From positions 11,454 to 75,453 of the forward strand of contig JAVBQQ010000006.1 in NCBI GenBank assembly GCA_031548875.1: a DNA stretch of 64,000 nucleotides. Direction: 5' to 3'. The DNA comes from JAAYCI01 sp031548875 (GTDB lineage: Bacteria; Bacillota; Clostridia; Oscillospirales; Ruminococcaceae). The translations under genes and the position numbers were made by a program. A model generated the notes under the pieces. It was not told the DNA's origin. It saw only the letters and a list, made by a program, of their open reading frames with translations, and searched no databases. Positions 16,379-25,023 of this stretch are shown piece by piece; position 1 is the stretch's first letter; the number at the start of each line of letters is the position of its first letter.

Positions 16379-17356
16379 ATGACCTGTTCAAAATGCGGGA
16401 AGGCGTTTACGCCCCTTTCCTGCCCCACCTGCCAGGGCGCTTTGGGCGCCGACACCTGCCCCGCCTGCGCCGAGGGCCAGCGCCTTGTGTGCACTACCTG
16501 CGGGCAGGAACTGGAGATTGCCCGGGTGGATGCTGCGCGCAGCGAGGGCGCCGCCCCCGGCGCCGTGGGTGCACCCGCTGAACCCATGAGCGGCACGATG
16601 GCGGACATTGCCGCCGCCGCAGATTCGATGACGCCCCCAAACACCGTGGCCGCCGCACAGGCAGTGGATGTGACCCAGCCACCTGCCCATACGCCGGTGT
16701 ACACCCAGCCCGGCAGCTATGCGCCCCCGCCCCCTTATGGCACGCCTTACGGTGCGCCGCCCCAGCAGCCTTATGCCGGGCCGCCTCCCTACGGGATGCA
16801 GCCCCCGCCTTACGGCACGCCCGGCCAGCCTTACTACCCGCTGCCGCGGGAAAAGGTAAAGCTGGGCGGCTGGCTGATGGCCTACTTCGTATTTTTGTGC
16901 ATCGGTCTTGCCTTTTCCGCCCTTGGCCTCATCACCAATCTCATCGCCCTCAACTGGCTGGGCGTGGCGCTCGAACTCGTCCTCTACATCTTCCCCGCCG
17001 TCATGGTCCTCCTCTGCATCAACAAGCGCAGCCTGAATTTCCGCTGGTGGTTCATCATTCGTGCCATCATCGGGTTTGTCGGGGCGGTCTTGTCTTTTAT
17101 CATGGCAAACTACATGAACAACTTTCTCGTGGTGAGCGGAAGCCAGATATGGGACGAGCTTTTGGGTTCGCTGCCGTCGGAATACGCATACCTCATCACT
17201 CCCGAGTATATCAGCGCCGTGGCCAGCGTGGCTGTGGGCATGTTCATTGCCGTCGGCATCGTCCTGGTTGCGTGGTATGTATGCTGGATCGTGTACTTCT
17301 GGCGCTCCAAGCGGGTGGCCTACACGTTCGACCCGCGCAACAATCCCCCGTCTTAG
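16379..17356 (+). CDS. Zinc-ribbon, proline-rich, DUF2569-like membrane protein
   Basis: A 325-aa protein; GAGGGAGG precedes the ATG. The N-terminus has four CxxC pairs (C3/C6, C15/C18, C27/C30, C38/C41), suggesting two zinc ribbons. Residues about 95-160 are a Pro/Tyr/Gly-rich spacer with repeated PPYG units. Residues 165-315 carry four membrane helices, starting KLGGWLMAYFVFLCIGLAF, like DUF2569 proteins. No enzymatic motif is visible. This cytoplasmic zinc-ribbon plus flexible arm plus membrane bundle is common in Clostridia and of unknown function. It stands alone, upstream of the yjfB-like gene. Confidence 0.75.
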   Translation: MTCSKCGKAFTPLSCPTCQGALGADTCPACAEGQRLVCTTCGQELEIARVDAARSEGAAPGAVGAPAEPMSGTMADIAAAADSMTPPNTVAAAQAVDVTQPPAHTPVYTQPGSYAPPPPYGTPYGAPPQQPYAGPPPYGMQPPPYGTPGQPYYPLPREKVKLGGWLMAYFVFLCIGLAFSALGLITNLIALNWLGVALELVLYIFPAVMVLLCINKRSLNFRWWFIIRAIIGFVGAVLSFIMANYMNNFLVVSGSQIWDELLGSLPSEYAYLITPEYISAVASVAVGMFIAVGIVLVAWYVCWIVYFWRSKRVAYTFDPRNNPPS

Positions 17357-17510
17357 ACGGGTGCGGCAAGGAAGTATATGTCTTTCAAAAGGCGTTTTTT
17401 TTAAAATGCGGGCCCTGCCGTAAACATCCGCCGTTTTTTGCCGAATAGATAAACAGCGGGCCAGATCTTTTACTGGTATTTGCCCGTCAATCCATACAAG
17501 GAGGCAATGC

Positions 17511-17687
17511 ATGGACATCGCTTCCCTTTCCATGGCACTTTCCCAGGCGAACGTGATGCAACAGGTTTCCATTTCGGTAACCAAGAACGCAATGGATGTG
17601 GCCGAGGTGCAAACACAGGGGCTGATCGACATGATGCAGCAGGCATCGCCCCCTTCGTTTGGGCACCAGATGGACATCCGGGCTTAA
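17511..17687 (+). CDS. YjfB family small protein (putative motility-associated)
   Basis: A 58-aa protein. The ATG at 17511 has AAGGAGG 6 nt upstream. The sequence begins MDIASLSMALSQANVMQQ, continues VSISVTKNAMDVAEVQ and ends with a short tail, the exact layout of YjfB proteins, which are restricted to flagellated Firmicutes and often carry sigma-D control. Function is unknown. A strong terminator follows. Together with the probable flagellin end at the right edge it supports a motile host. Confidence 0.85.
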   Translation: MDIASLSMALSQANVMQQVSISVTKNAMDVAEVQTQGLIDMMQQASPPSFGHQMDIRA

Positions 17688-17775
17688 GCGAGCCCTGCGC
17701 ACAGAAACGCACGCAGCAGCCTAGAGTGCCGCCAGGCCAAAGAACGGTCTATCCCCTCTTTGGCCCGGCCAGATG

Positions 17776-17814
17776 GCGCCTTTGCCAAGCAAAGGCGCTG
17801 TTTTTTGTTTTTTG
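17776..17814 (+). terminator. Terminator after the yjfB-like gene
   Basis: GCGCCTTTG (17776-17784) pairs with CAAAGGCGC (17790-17798), followed by TGTTTTTTGTTTTTT. Confidence 0.9.
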
Positions 17815-18008
17815 GACCCAAAATGTGACAATCTCCTCTTTTTTTTTCCAGCGCATTGCGCATTGCTGCGTTTTTGTGTATGATATTATATTGTAAGGAG
17901 CCCATCTTGACAGATGGCCGCGCGACGGGCCGGATGCATTTGTATGCATCCGGCATGTTCAGCGTTTTGACGGCGCGGTTTTTACGAACAATTTGGTGGA
18001 GGAACACT

Positions 18009-20195
18009 TTGGAGCAGCCTACGGTTCGATTGACAAAAAAAACCCTGCGTGTGGCAGTGGTGGCCCTGGCGTTGTTGTTTTTTGCGGCCTGCCTGCCGCT
18101 TGTGCGCGCTCAGGCCGCCTCCGCGTCGGTGGTGATGCGGCACGGCTTTGATTTGCAGACCCTGCTTTCCAAAGAAACGTCGGGCGGGAAAGATCCCGCT
18201 TATAACGAGATCACCAAGCTGAAGATATCCGGCGACGGGCAGCTGACGGCCGACGACGGCAGTTTTGTGAAGGGCACGCTGCTGAACCTTACCGAACTGG
18301 ACCTTTCCGCTTATACGGGCACCTTTGCCGACGAGACATTCATGGACTGTACGACGCTGAAAAAGGTGGTGCTGCCCGAGGGCGCAAGGCTTTCGCGCAA
18401 GATGTTTTACGGGTGCACCGCGTTGGAAGAGCTCGTGTGGCCCAAGAAATACACCCTTTCCAACGGCTGCCTCACCTATTGCGCGCTGGATTTTTCCCCC
18501 GGGTACCCCGCGCTGCTGACCGACCGCAACGTGGATACCTTCGCCGGCTATCAGCGTCCTGTGGCCTATCTCTCCTTTGTAGAGGGCGACAGCGCCACCC
18601 TGCGCCAGGGAGAGACGTTCAAGGTGCCCTGCGTCGTGCTCACCCGCCTGGGGTACGACTACGTGGCCCTGGCCAATTCGGCCCCAGCCTGGCTGCTTAC
18701 AAAACCGCGCGACCTGGAAGTGACCCAGACTGTGCTGTTGGACGGCGAGCGCGTAGACGACGTGGACATGGACAAGCCCGGCGTATACAGTGTCATCTAT
18801 TCGCTGCCTGTGGCAACGCCGTCCAATGTCGCCTCCATCACCTACACGCTCACCGTGCAGGGCGCCGGGGGCGGGGCTTCCGCAGCCCCAAGCGCCGCGT
18901 CGGCCCCCGCCTTTGCGCTTGCCGGCCTGCCCGACAATGTGCGGATGGGCGAAGCGTTCACACTGGGGTGTGATTCGAGTGGTGCCCTGGACGCGAGCTG
19001 CTGGAAGTGGGACGATGCCTATTTTTCGGCCACGTTCGACGGCTCCCCCACCTTTGAGCCGTTGCGCACCGGTTCATCGCTCATCTTATACGAAGGGCCG
19101 GACGGCAAGTCGGCCAAGCTGAACGTGACAATCCTGCCCGCCAAAAGCAGTGGCCAACCCGCGGCCAGCACAGCGCACCCGCCCGCCAACACGACGACGG
19201 GCACCGACAGGACGGACGCGGACCTGCTGCGCTGGACACTGCCACTGGGCATTTTTATCGTTGTGGCGGCGCTGGCTATTTTGATTGGGCTGTGGTGGTT
19301 CCGGCGCGCACCACGCCAGAAGGCCGCGGCCTCCGCCGGGCAGGCGACGACGAGCGGTCCGGGCGGCGCCGCAGGTGCCAGTTCCGCCAACCGCGCAACT
19401 GTTGCCGCGCCCCGGGCTGCGGTTCCCACCGCTTTGGCGGTGGCTGCACCCGCAGAGGCAGACACACCCGTAGCCCCCGTGAGGAAAGCACCCGCCAAAA
19501 AATCGACTGCTGCCAAGAAGACAGAAAAGAGCGCAAAACCCATAACCGGCGAGAGCTTTGCGCGAGCATCCGGCGGCAAAAAAGCAGGCGCTGCTGCAAA
19601 GTCTGCAACGCCCGTCCAAAAGGCAGCGGATGCCACAACCGACGACACAACGGAACCCACTGCAACGACTAAAAAAACGGCGGCGAAGAAGCCCGCCTCA
19701 AAGAAAACCCCCGCCAAGGCGGCAACCACCGCGAAGCAGGCAAACGATGCAACCGACGACACAAAGGCATCCATTGCAACGACTAAAAAACCGGCGGCGA
19801 AGAAACCCGCCGCAAAGAAAACCCCCGCCAAGGCGGCAACCACCGCGAAGCAGGCAACCGACGACATAACGGCATCCACCGCAACGACTAAAAAACCGGC
19901 GGCGAAGAAGCCCGCCGCAAAGAAAACCCCCGCCAGGGCGGCAACCACCGCGAAGCAGGCAAACGATGCAACCAACGACATAAAGGCAGCCACTGCAACG
20001 ACTAAAAAACCGGCGGCGAAGAAGCCCGCCACAAAGAAAACCCCCGCCAAGGCGGCAACCGCCGCGAAGCAGTCGGACGCCGCAGCAGGTGCCGCCAAAG
20101 CAACCGCCACCACTGCCAAAAAGCCGGCGGAAGAGAAACCGGCGGTCGTGCCACAGGCGCCACAGAAAGAAGATGACGCCCATGTACATGCGTGA
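18009..20195 (+). CDS. Exported LRR (BspA-like) protein with one TM helix and Lys/Ala/Pro repeat tail
   Basis: A 728-aa protein starting with TTG (18009), preceded by GGAGG at 6 nt. The TTG start gives a clean signal peptide (TLRVAVVALALLFFAACLPL) that the upstream ATG at 17856 would bury. Then come BspA-type leucine-rich repeats (about 85-150: DETFMDCTTLKKVVLPEG, FYGCTALEELVWP), Ig-like segments, and a helix at about 407-430 (LPLGIFIVVAALAILIGLWW). The last ~300 residues are Lys/Ala/Pro/Thr-rich, resembling histone H1 tails, with tandem repeats. By the positive-inside rule the tail lies in the cytoplasm, where it could bind nucleic acid or acidic polymers (inference). Its end overlaps the phosphoglucomutase start. 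Confidence 0.75.
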   Translation: MEQPTVRLTKKTLRVAVVALALLFFAACLPLVRAQAASASVVMRHGFDLQTLLSKETSGGKDPAYNEITKLKISGDGQLTADDGSFVKGTLLNLTELDLSAYTGTFADETFMDCTTLKKVVLPEGARLSRKMFYGCTALEELVWPKKYTLSNGCLTYCALDFSPGYPALLTDRNVDTFAGYQRPVAYLSFVEGDSATLRQGETFKVPCVVLTRLGYDYVALANSAPAWLLTKPRDLEVTQTVLLDGERVDDVDMDKPGVYSVIYSLPVATPSNVASITYTLTVQGAGGGASAAPSAASAPAFALAGLPDNVRMGEAFTLGCDSSGALDASCWKWDDAYFSATFDGSPTFEPLRTGSSLILYEGPDGKSAKLNVTILPAKSSGQPAASTAHPPANTTTGTDRTDADLLRWTLPLGIFIVVAALAILIGLWWFRRAPRQKAAASAGQATTSGPGGAAGASSANRATVAAPRAAVPTALAVAAPAEADTPVAPVRKAPAKKSTAAKKTEKSAKPITGESFARASGGKKAGAAAKSATPVQKAADATTDDTTEPTATTKKTAAKKPASKKTPAKAATTAKQANDATDDTKASIATTKKPAAKKPAAKKTPAKAATTAKQATDDITASTATTKKPAAKKPAAKKTPARAATTAKQANDATNDIKAATATTKKPAAKKPATKKTPAKAATAAKQSDAAAGAAKATATTAKKPAEEKPAVVPQAPQKEDDAHVHA
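19665..20105 (+). repeat. Tandem repeat encoding the basic tail (38/35/38-aa units)
   Basis: ACGACTAAAAAA recurs at 19665, 19779, 19884 and 19998, giving unit lengths 114, 105 and 114 bp (38, 35 and 38 codons), then a decayed fifth unit. Each encodes KKPAAKKPAAKKTPAKAATT-like sequence plus a variable acidic spacer. The units are nearly identical in DNA, so expansion is recent. Confidence 0.85.
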
Positions 20196-21897
20196 ATACA
20201 CCCGCTGGACGAAGCGCAAGCTGGAAGACGACGAGCTGACGATGGAACTACGTGCCATCGCGGGCGACGACGAAGCCATTCGCGACCGTTTCGCCACCGA
20301 CCTTTCTTTCGGCACAGCAGGGCTGCGCGGCGTGCTGGGCGCGGGCACCAACCGCATGAACATCTACACCGTGCGCAGGGCCACCCAAGGCCTGGCCAAC
20401 TGGCTGAAACGACGCGATGAGGAAGACCTGCTCGTCGCCATCTCGTACGACAGCCGCAAGAACAGCGAGCGCTTTGCCAAGGAAGCCGCTGGCGTACTGG
20501 CCGCTAACGATATCACTGCCGCGCTGTACCCGCAGCTGGAGCCCGTGCCCGCCCTCAGCTTTGCCGTGCGCAACCTGGGCGCCGATGCGGGCATCATGAT
20601 CACAGCCAGCCACAACCCCGCCAAGTACAACGGCTACAAGGTGTATGGCTCCGACGGCTGTCAGCTGAGCACCGAGGAGAGCGCCGCCGTGACTGCCGAA
20701 GTGGAGAAGGTGGACATTTTTGAAGGCGTCTCCACCCTCGGGTTCGAACGCCCCCTGCGCGGCAGTAGCTGCCGCTATATCCCCGACGGCGTGCTGGAGG
20801 AGTATTTTTCCTGCGTGAAGGCGCAGGCCGTGCGCCCCGGCGTTGCCATGGAAACACATTTGAAGCTGGTGTATTCCCCTCTGAACGGCGCCGGAAACCT
20901 TCCCGTGCGCCGGGTTCTGCGGGAGATGGGCTTCCGCGACGTGAGCGTGGTGCCCGAGCAGGAGATGCCTGACGGCAGCTTCCCCACCTGCCCGTACCCA
21001 AACCCGGAACGCCGGGAGACGATGCAACTCTCGCTGGACTTTGCCCGCCAGATTGGCGCCGACCTCGCCCTTGCCACCGACCCCGACGCCGACCGCGTGG
21101 GCATCGCAGTGCGCGGCACAGACGGCGAATACCGCCTGCTCACCGGCAACGAGGTGGGCGTGCTGCTGCTGGATTATATCTGCACCGCCCGCACCGAGGC
21201 GGGTACACTGCCCACACGGCCGGTGGCCGTGGAAAGCATCGTTTCCACCCCCATGGCCGCAGCCGTGGCCGCCCACTGGGGCGTGGAGATGGTAAGGGTG
21301 CTCACAGGGTTTAAATACATCGGCGAGCAGATACGTCAGTTGGAAGAGAAGGGCGAAGAATCGCGTTTTGTTTTCGGCTTCGAGGAGAGCTACGGCTACC
21401 TTGCCGGCACCCATGTGCGGGACAAGGACGCCGTGGTGGCCTCCATGCTCATCTGCGAGATGGCCGCCTGGCACAAGAAACGGGGCGCCACGCTGCTGGA
21501 CGCGCTGGACGCACTGTACGAGAACTATGGCCACTATCTGAGTGCGGTGGACAGCTTCGAGTTCGAGGGGCTGGCCGACATGCAGCGCATGGCGGACATC
21601 ATGGCCGGCTTGCGCAAAACGACACCCAAAGCCATTGGCGGCTGCCGTGTGCTGACCGTAGACGACCTGCAGGCGGGCACCCACAGGGAACTTACCACCG
21701 GCAAGCAGGCACACGTGGCCCTGCCGCCGGCCGATGTGCTACACTACACGCTGGAGGGCGGGCACTCGGTGATCGTGCGGCCGAGCGGTACCGAGCCCAA
21801 GGTGAAGGTGTACTACACCACCAAGGCTGCCTCCATGGCCGAGGCCGGAGCCGTACAAGACAAGCTGGCCGCCGCCATGGCGCCACTGATGAAGTGA
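20182..21897 (+). CDS. Phosphoglucomutase/phosphomannomutase (alpha-D-phosphohexomutase)
   Basis: A 571-aa enzyme interconverting hexose 1- and 6-phosphates. All four domain motifs are visible: MITASHNPAKYNGYKVYG (phospho-Ser loop), DPDADRVGIA (Mg2+ loop), GFEESYGYL (sugar recognition) and VRPSGTEPKVKVY (phosphate binding). Length fits the long PgcA-type enzymes. Start could be 20173, 20182 or 20188; all overlap the end of the previous gene, so translation is probably coupled. It would supply glucose 1-phosphate for glycans and storage polymers. Confidence 0.93.
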   Translation: MYMREYTRWTKRKLEDDELTMELRAIAGDDEAIRDRFATDLSFGTAGLRGVLGAGTNRMNIYTVRRATQGLANWLKRRDEEDLLVAISYDSRKNSERFAKEAAGVLAANDITAALYPQLEPVPALSFAVRNLGADAGIMITASHNPAKYNGYKVYGSDGCQLSTEESAAVTAEVEKVDIFEGVSTLGFERPLRGSSCRYIPDGVLEEYFSCVKAQAVRPGVAMETHLKLVYSPLNGAGNLPVRRVLREMGFRDVSVVPEQEMPDGSFPTCPYPNPERRETMQLSLDFARQIGADLALATDPDADRVGIAVRGTDGEYRLLTGNEVGVLLLDYICTARTEAGTLPTRPVAVESIVSTPMAAAVAAHWGVEMVRVLTGFKYIGEQIRQLEEKGEESRFVFGFEESYGYLAGTHVRDKDAVVASMLICEMAAWHKKRGATLLDALDALYENYGHYLSAVDSFEFEGLADMQRMADIMAGLRKTTPKAIGGCRVLTVDDLQAGTHRELTTGKQAHVALPPADVLHYTLEGGHSVIVRPSGTEPKVKVYYTTKAASMAEAGAVQDKLAAAMAPLMK

Positions 21898-21923
21898 GGG
21901 GGCACCCCCCCTGCGAAAAAGCC

Positions 21924-21952
21924 TTGCTTTTGACACATCCGTGTGATAGAAT
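21924..21952 (+). promoter_or_regulatory. Promoter of the L31 gene
   Basis: TTGCTT (21924-21929) and TAGAAT (21947-21952) are 17 bp apart, about 95 bp before the L31 start. Confidence 0.6.
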
Positions 21953-22047
21953 AGCAAGGTACGAACCCATAAACCCGTTTGTTCGGCAACGCCGGGCATG
22001 CCAGGCGGAGCAAACGGCTCCTTATGCAGAATAGAGGTGAACACGAG

Positions 22048-22266
22048 ATGAGAGAAGGCATCCACCCTAAATACGACGAATCCACCGTGACCTGTGCCTG
22101 TGGCAACAGCTTCCAGACGCGCTCCACCACGGACGACATCCGCGTGGAAGTGTGTAACAAGTGCCATCCGTTCTACACCGGCAAGCAGAAGCTGGTGGAC
22201 ACCGGCGGGCGCGTGGACCGGTTCAAAAAGCGTTTCAACCTTGCCGAAGAACAGGCCAAAAAGTAA
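22048..22266 (+). CDS. rpmE: 50S ribosomal protein L31, zinc-binding type
   Basis: A 72-aa ribosomal protein beginning MREGIHPKY and carrying TCACGNSFQTRST and VCNKCHPFYTGKQK. The four Cys residues mark the zinc-binding (C+) form. Start at 22048 follows AGAGGTG; upstream ATGs are unlikely. It has its own promoter and a strong terminator. Confidence 0.96.
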   Translation: MREGIHPKYDESTVTCACGNSFQTRSTTDDIRVEVCNKCHPFYTGKQKLVDTGGRVDRFKKRFNLAEEQAKK

Positions 22267-22279
22267 AACGCGACAGAGT

Positions 22280-22313
22280 GACCGACGGCCTGCGGGCCGT
22301 CGGTCTTGTTTTT
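22280..22313 (+). terminator. Terminator after rpmE
   Basis: GACCGACGGCC (22280-22290) pairs with GGCCGTCGGTC (22295-22305), followed by TTGTTTTT. Confidence 0.9.
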
Positions 22314-22345
22314 GGGATATAGAACACTGAAAGGGGGCGGAGGGC

Positions 22346-22966
22346 ACGGAGGCATACCACACTATCGCTGCGCAAAGTGAGGGGCGCATCATTGAAAAGA
22401 AGAGCGAGTTCATCGGTCTGGCCGCCCCCGCCACCAGCGAGGAGGCCGCCCAGGCCGTGCTAGCCGGAGTGCGTGCCGCCCACCGCCAGGCGCGGCACAA
22501 CGTGTATGCCTACGCTTTGCGCGAGGGCAGCCGCACCCGCTACTCGGATGACGGCGAGCCCTCGGGAACGGGTGGCCTGCCGGTACTGGGCGTGCTGCAG
22601 CACGCCGAAGTGGCCAACTGTATCATCGTGGTCACGCGATATTTCGGCGGCGTGCTGCTGGGCACGGGGGGGCTTGTGCGCGCCTACACCGCCGCAGCCA
22701 AGGCCGCGCTGGAGGGCGCCCAGCTGCAAACTGTGCGGCCCTGCGTGCGGCTTTCCCTCTCCCTGCCCTACCCGCTGTACGAGCCGGCGCGCCGGGTGTT
22801 GGAAGAGGCTGGCGCGCGCCTTGGCGAGCCGGTATTCGAGGGCGAGGTGCGCTTGGAAGCCGTGCTGCCCGCCGGGGGCGAGGAAGCCCTCATGCAAAAA
22901 CTGGCCGAGGTGAGCGCCGGGCGGGCGGCGCCTGAGGTAAGCGAGGTGTTCTACGCGCCGTTCTGA
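22346..22966 (+). CDS. YigZ/IMPACT family protein with non-canonical start
   Basis: A 206-aa protein if read from ACG at 22346. The family N-terminus is clearly encoded (EAYHTIAAQSEGRIIEKKSE, then FIG), followed by NVYAYALREG, YSDDGEPSGTGGLPVL and TRYFGGVLLGTGGLVRAY. There is no ATG, GTG or TTG between the in-frame stop at 22328 and the GTG at 22457, which would remove the conserved first 37 residues. GGGGGCGGAGGG precedes the ACG. Either a rare start codon, a sequencing error or a mutated start explains this. IMPACT proteins are linked to translation control or RNA binding; the exact function is unknown. Confidence 0.8.
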   Translation, partial: TEAYHTIAAQSEGRIIEKKSEFIGLAAPATSEEAAQAVLAGVRAAHRQARHNVYAYALREGSRTRYSDDGEPSGTGGLPVLGVLQHAEVANCIIVVTRYFGGVLLGTGGLVRAYTAAAKAALEGAQLQTVRPCVRLSLSLPYPLYEPARRVLEEAGARLGEPVFEGEVRLEAVLPAGGEEALMQKLAEVSAGRAAPEVSEVFYAPF

Positions 22967-23213
22967 AGGCGAGAGGCTTCCTCCCATCGCTTTCCGCTTT
23001 GAGCTTAATTAGTGTCTCATCTGATTCTATACATGGCTTTTCTGCTTGCTGCTGTACAAATTGCAGGCTTGCTATTCTGTTGCCGCATTGTACATTAGAT
23101 AATAGATACGCCATTATCTGCCATTTAATGAGTGTGGATGACAGGCATGTCTTTTTTTGATGGCATCAAATAATCATCGCAAACCAGCAGGCGCCCCTTC
23201 CGGGGCGCCCATT
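22967..23213. other. AT-richer intergenic spacer with hairpin
   Basis: A 247-bp gap between convergent genes, clearly lower in GC than its surroundings, with no plausible gene. At its right end GGCGCCCCTTCCGGGGCGCC (23190-23209) is a perfect hairpin followed on the plus strand by CATTTTAT, a reasonable terminator for the YigZ gene that overlaps the stop of the ABC gene. Confidence 0.5.
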
Positions 23214-24974
23214 TTATACTGCCGGGGCCTGCTCGCCAAACTGGCTGTTGTAGAGCTTTGCGTAAAAGCCACCTTTGTCCAGCAGTTCCTCGTGTCGGCC
23301 CCGCTCGATGACACGGCCCTTGTTCATCACCAGGATCTCGTCCGCGCTCTGGATGGTGGACAGCCGGTGCGCCACGATAAAGCTGGTATGGCCGCGCATC
23401 AATTTTTCCAGCGCGCGCTGGATGAGCATCTCGGTGCGGGTGTCGATGGAGGATGTGGCCTCGTCCAAGATGAGGATATCCGGCCTTGCCAGCATGATGC
23501 GCGCAATGCAGAGCAGCTGCCGCTGGCCGGCCGAGAGACCCTCGCCGCCGGGCTTGAGGACGGTATCGTACCCCTGGGGCAGCCGCTTGATGAAGCCATG
23601 GGCCAGCGCTTCCTTGGCCGCGGCCACCACCTCTTCCATGGTGGCGTCCGGTTTTGCGTAGGCGATGTTCTCCCGAACAGTTGCGTTTTTTAGCCAAGTG
23701 TCCTGCAGCACCATACCATACAGCGATCGCAGCGCTCCCCGCGCGATGCGCTTGGCGTCTTGCCCATCCACGCTAATGGTCCCCTCGTCGATCTCGTAAA
23801 ACCGCATGAGCAGGTTGATGATCGTCGTCTTGCCACAGCCGGTGGGCCCCACCAGCGCGAAGCGTTTGCCCGGTTCCGCGTTGAAGTGCAGGTCCCGGAT
23901 GAGGGGGACGTCCGGCCGGTAGGAGAAGGAAACGCCCTCGGCGCGCACGTGGCCTTCGCCATGGGCGGGGATGAGCGCCCTGCCGCCGGCCACCTCGTCG
24001 TCGCCCGGCTCGGGCGCCCAGTCGATGACCTCAAACAGGCGCTCGGCGCTGGCGATGGCGCCCTGGATCTGGGTGAGCACGGCAGTGACGTCATTGAAAG
24101 GCTTCGTGTACTGGTTTGCATAGCTGAGGAAGGCGGACAGGCCGCCCACCGTGATGCCTCCGGCGATGGCGTACAGCCCGCCCAGCGTGCCCACCGCCGC
24201 AAACACGATGGCGTTCACCAGCCGGGTGCCGGGGTTGATGACGGCCGAGTAGAAGGTGGCTTTAAAATAGGCGTCGGCGTGGGTCTTGTTCATCACCCCA
24301 AACACCTCGGTGCTGTCGGCCTCGTAGCCCAGCGCGCGCACCATAGGCTGACCGCGCACCATCTCGGCCACGTAGCTGCCAATAGCGCCCTGCGCAGCGC
24401 TCATATCGCGGAACATGCGGGCCGAGCGCCGCCCCAAAAACCGCGCGAACAGGATGGACAACGGCGTTACAACGATGACCACCACGCCGATGACAGGGTT
24501 CAGGACCAGCATGATGACCACCGTTGCCAGGATGGTGACGACACCGGGAAACAACTGGCCAATGCCCTGCAGCATGCCCTCGGCCACGGCGTCGGCGTCG
24601 TTTACCAGGCGGCTGGTCAGATCACCCCGGGGATGATTGTCCAGCGTTTTCACCGGCACCTCGGCCAGCCGCTCGAACGCCTGGCGGCGCATGTCGCGCG
24701 CGGCATAGGCCGAAAGGCGGCGGGTGGCCACCTGGCCCATCCACTGCAAGAGGCCGGCCGCCACCACTGTGCCCGCCATGACCAACAGGATGGGGCCGAT
24801 AACCTCGAATTCCACCCGTCCGGGGCCCAGGATATGATCGATGGCGCGGCCCACCAGCACAGGGGCCAGCAGCATAAGCGGCACACTGAGCAGCGCCCCC
24901 AAAATGGCGGCGCAGAGCGATGCTTTGTACGGCAGGATGTAGCCGCCGATGCGTTTGATGGTGTAGGTTTTCAT
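23214..24974 (-). CDS. ABC exporter half-transporter, canonical ATPase site
   Basis: A 586-aa permease-ATPase. Six membrane helices occupy about 1-320. The nucleotide domain has Walker A GPTGCGKTTIINL, signature LSAGQRQLLCIARI and Walker B ILILDEATSSIDTRTE with the catalytic Glu. Family length is normal. It is the last gene of a three-gene minus-strand set with a FUSC protein and a second half-transporter whose site is degenerate, so a heterodimeric exporter is likely. Substrates of such pairs include drugs, lipids and peptides. Confidence 0.92.
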   Translation of the reverse strand: MKTYTIKRIGGYILPYKASLCAAILGALLSVPLMLLAPVLVGRAIDHILGPGRVEFEVIGPILLVMAGTVVAAGLLQWMGQVATRRLSAYAARDMRRQAFERLAEVPVKTLDNHPRGDLTSRLVNDADAVAEGMLQGIGQLFPGVVTILATVVIMLVLNPVIGVVVIVVTPLSILFARFLGRRSARMFRDMSAAQGAIGSYVAEMVRGQPMVRALGYEADSTEVFGVMNKTHADAYFKATFYSAVINPGTRLVNAIVFAAVGTLGGLYAIAGGITVGGLSAFLSYANQYTKPFNDVTAVLTQIQGAIASAERLFEVIDWAPEPGDDEVAGGRALIPAHGEGHVRAEGVSFSYRPDVPLIRDLHFNAEPGKRFALVGPTGCGKTTIINLLMRFYEIDEGTISVDGQDAKRIARGALRSLYGMVLQDTWLKNATVRENIAYAKPDATMEEVVAAAKEALAHGFIKRLPQGYDTVLKPGGEGLSAGQRQLLCIARIMLARPDILILDEATSSIDTRTEMLIQRALEKLMRGHTSFIVAHRLSTIQSADEILVMNKGRVIERGRHEELLDKGGFYAKLYNSQFGEQAPAV

Positions 24975-25023
24975 CTCTTCCTATGCCTTCCTCGTTGCTT
25001 GGACAGATAAAAAAGTACGTTCC

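Noticed and set aside
19665..20105. CRISPR-like regular repeat
   Set aside because: Units of 105-114 bp are contiguous and coding, without unique spacers; no cas genes anywhere in the window.
19019..20119. Minus-strand Ala/Val/Phe-rich frame of 366 codons opposite the repeat tail
   Set aside because: It is the reverse complement of the Lys/Ala repeats; no RBS and no family resemblance.
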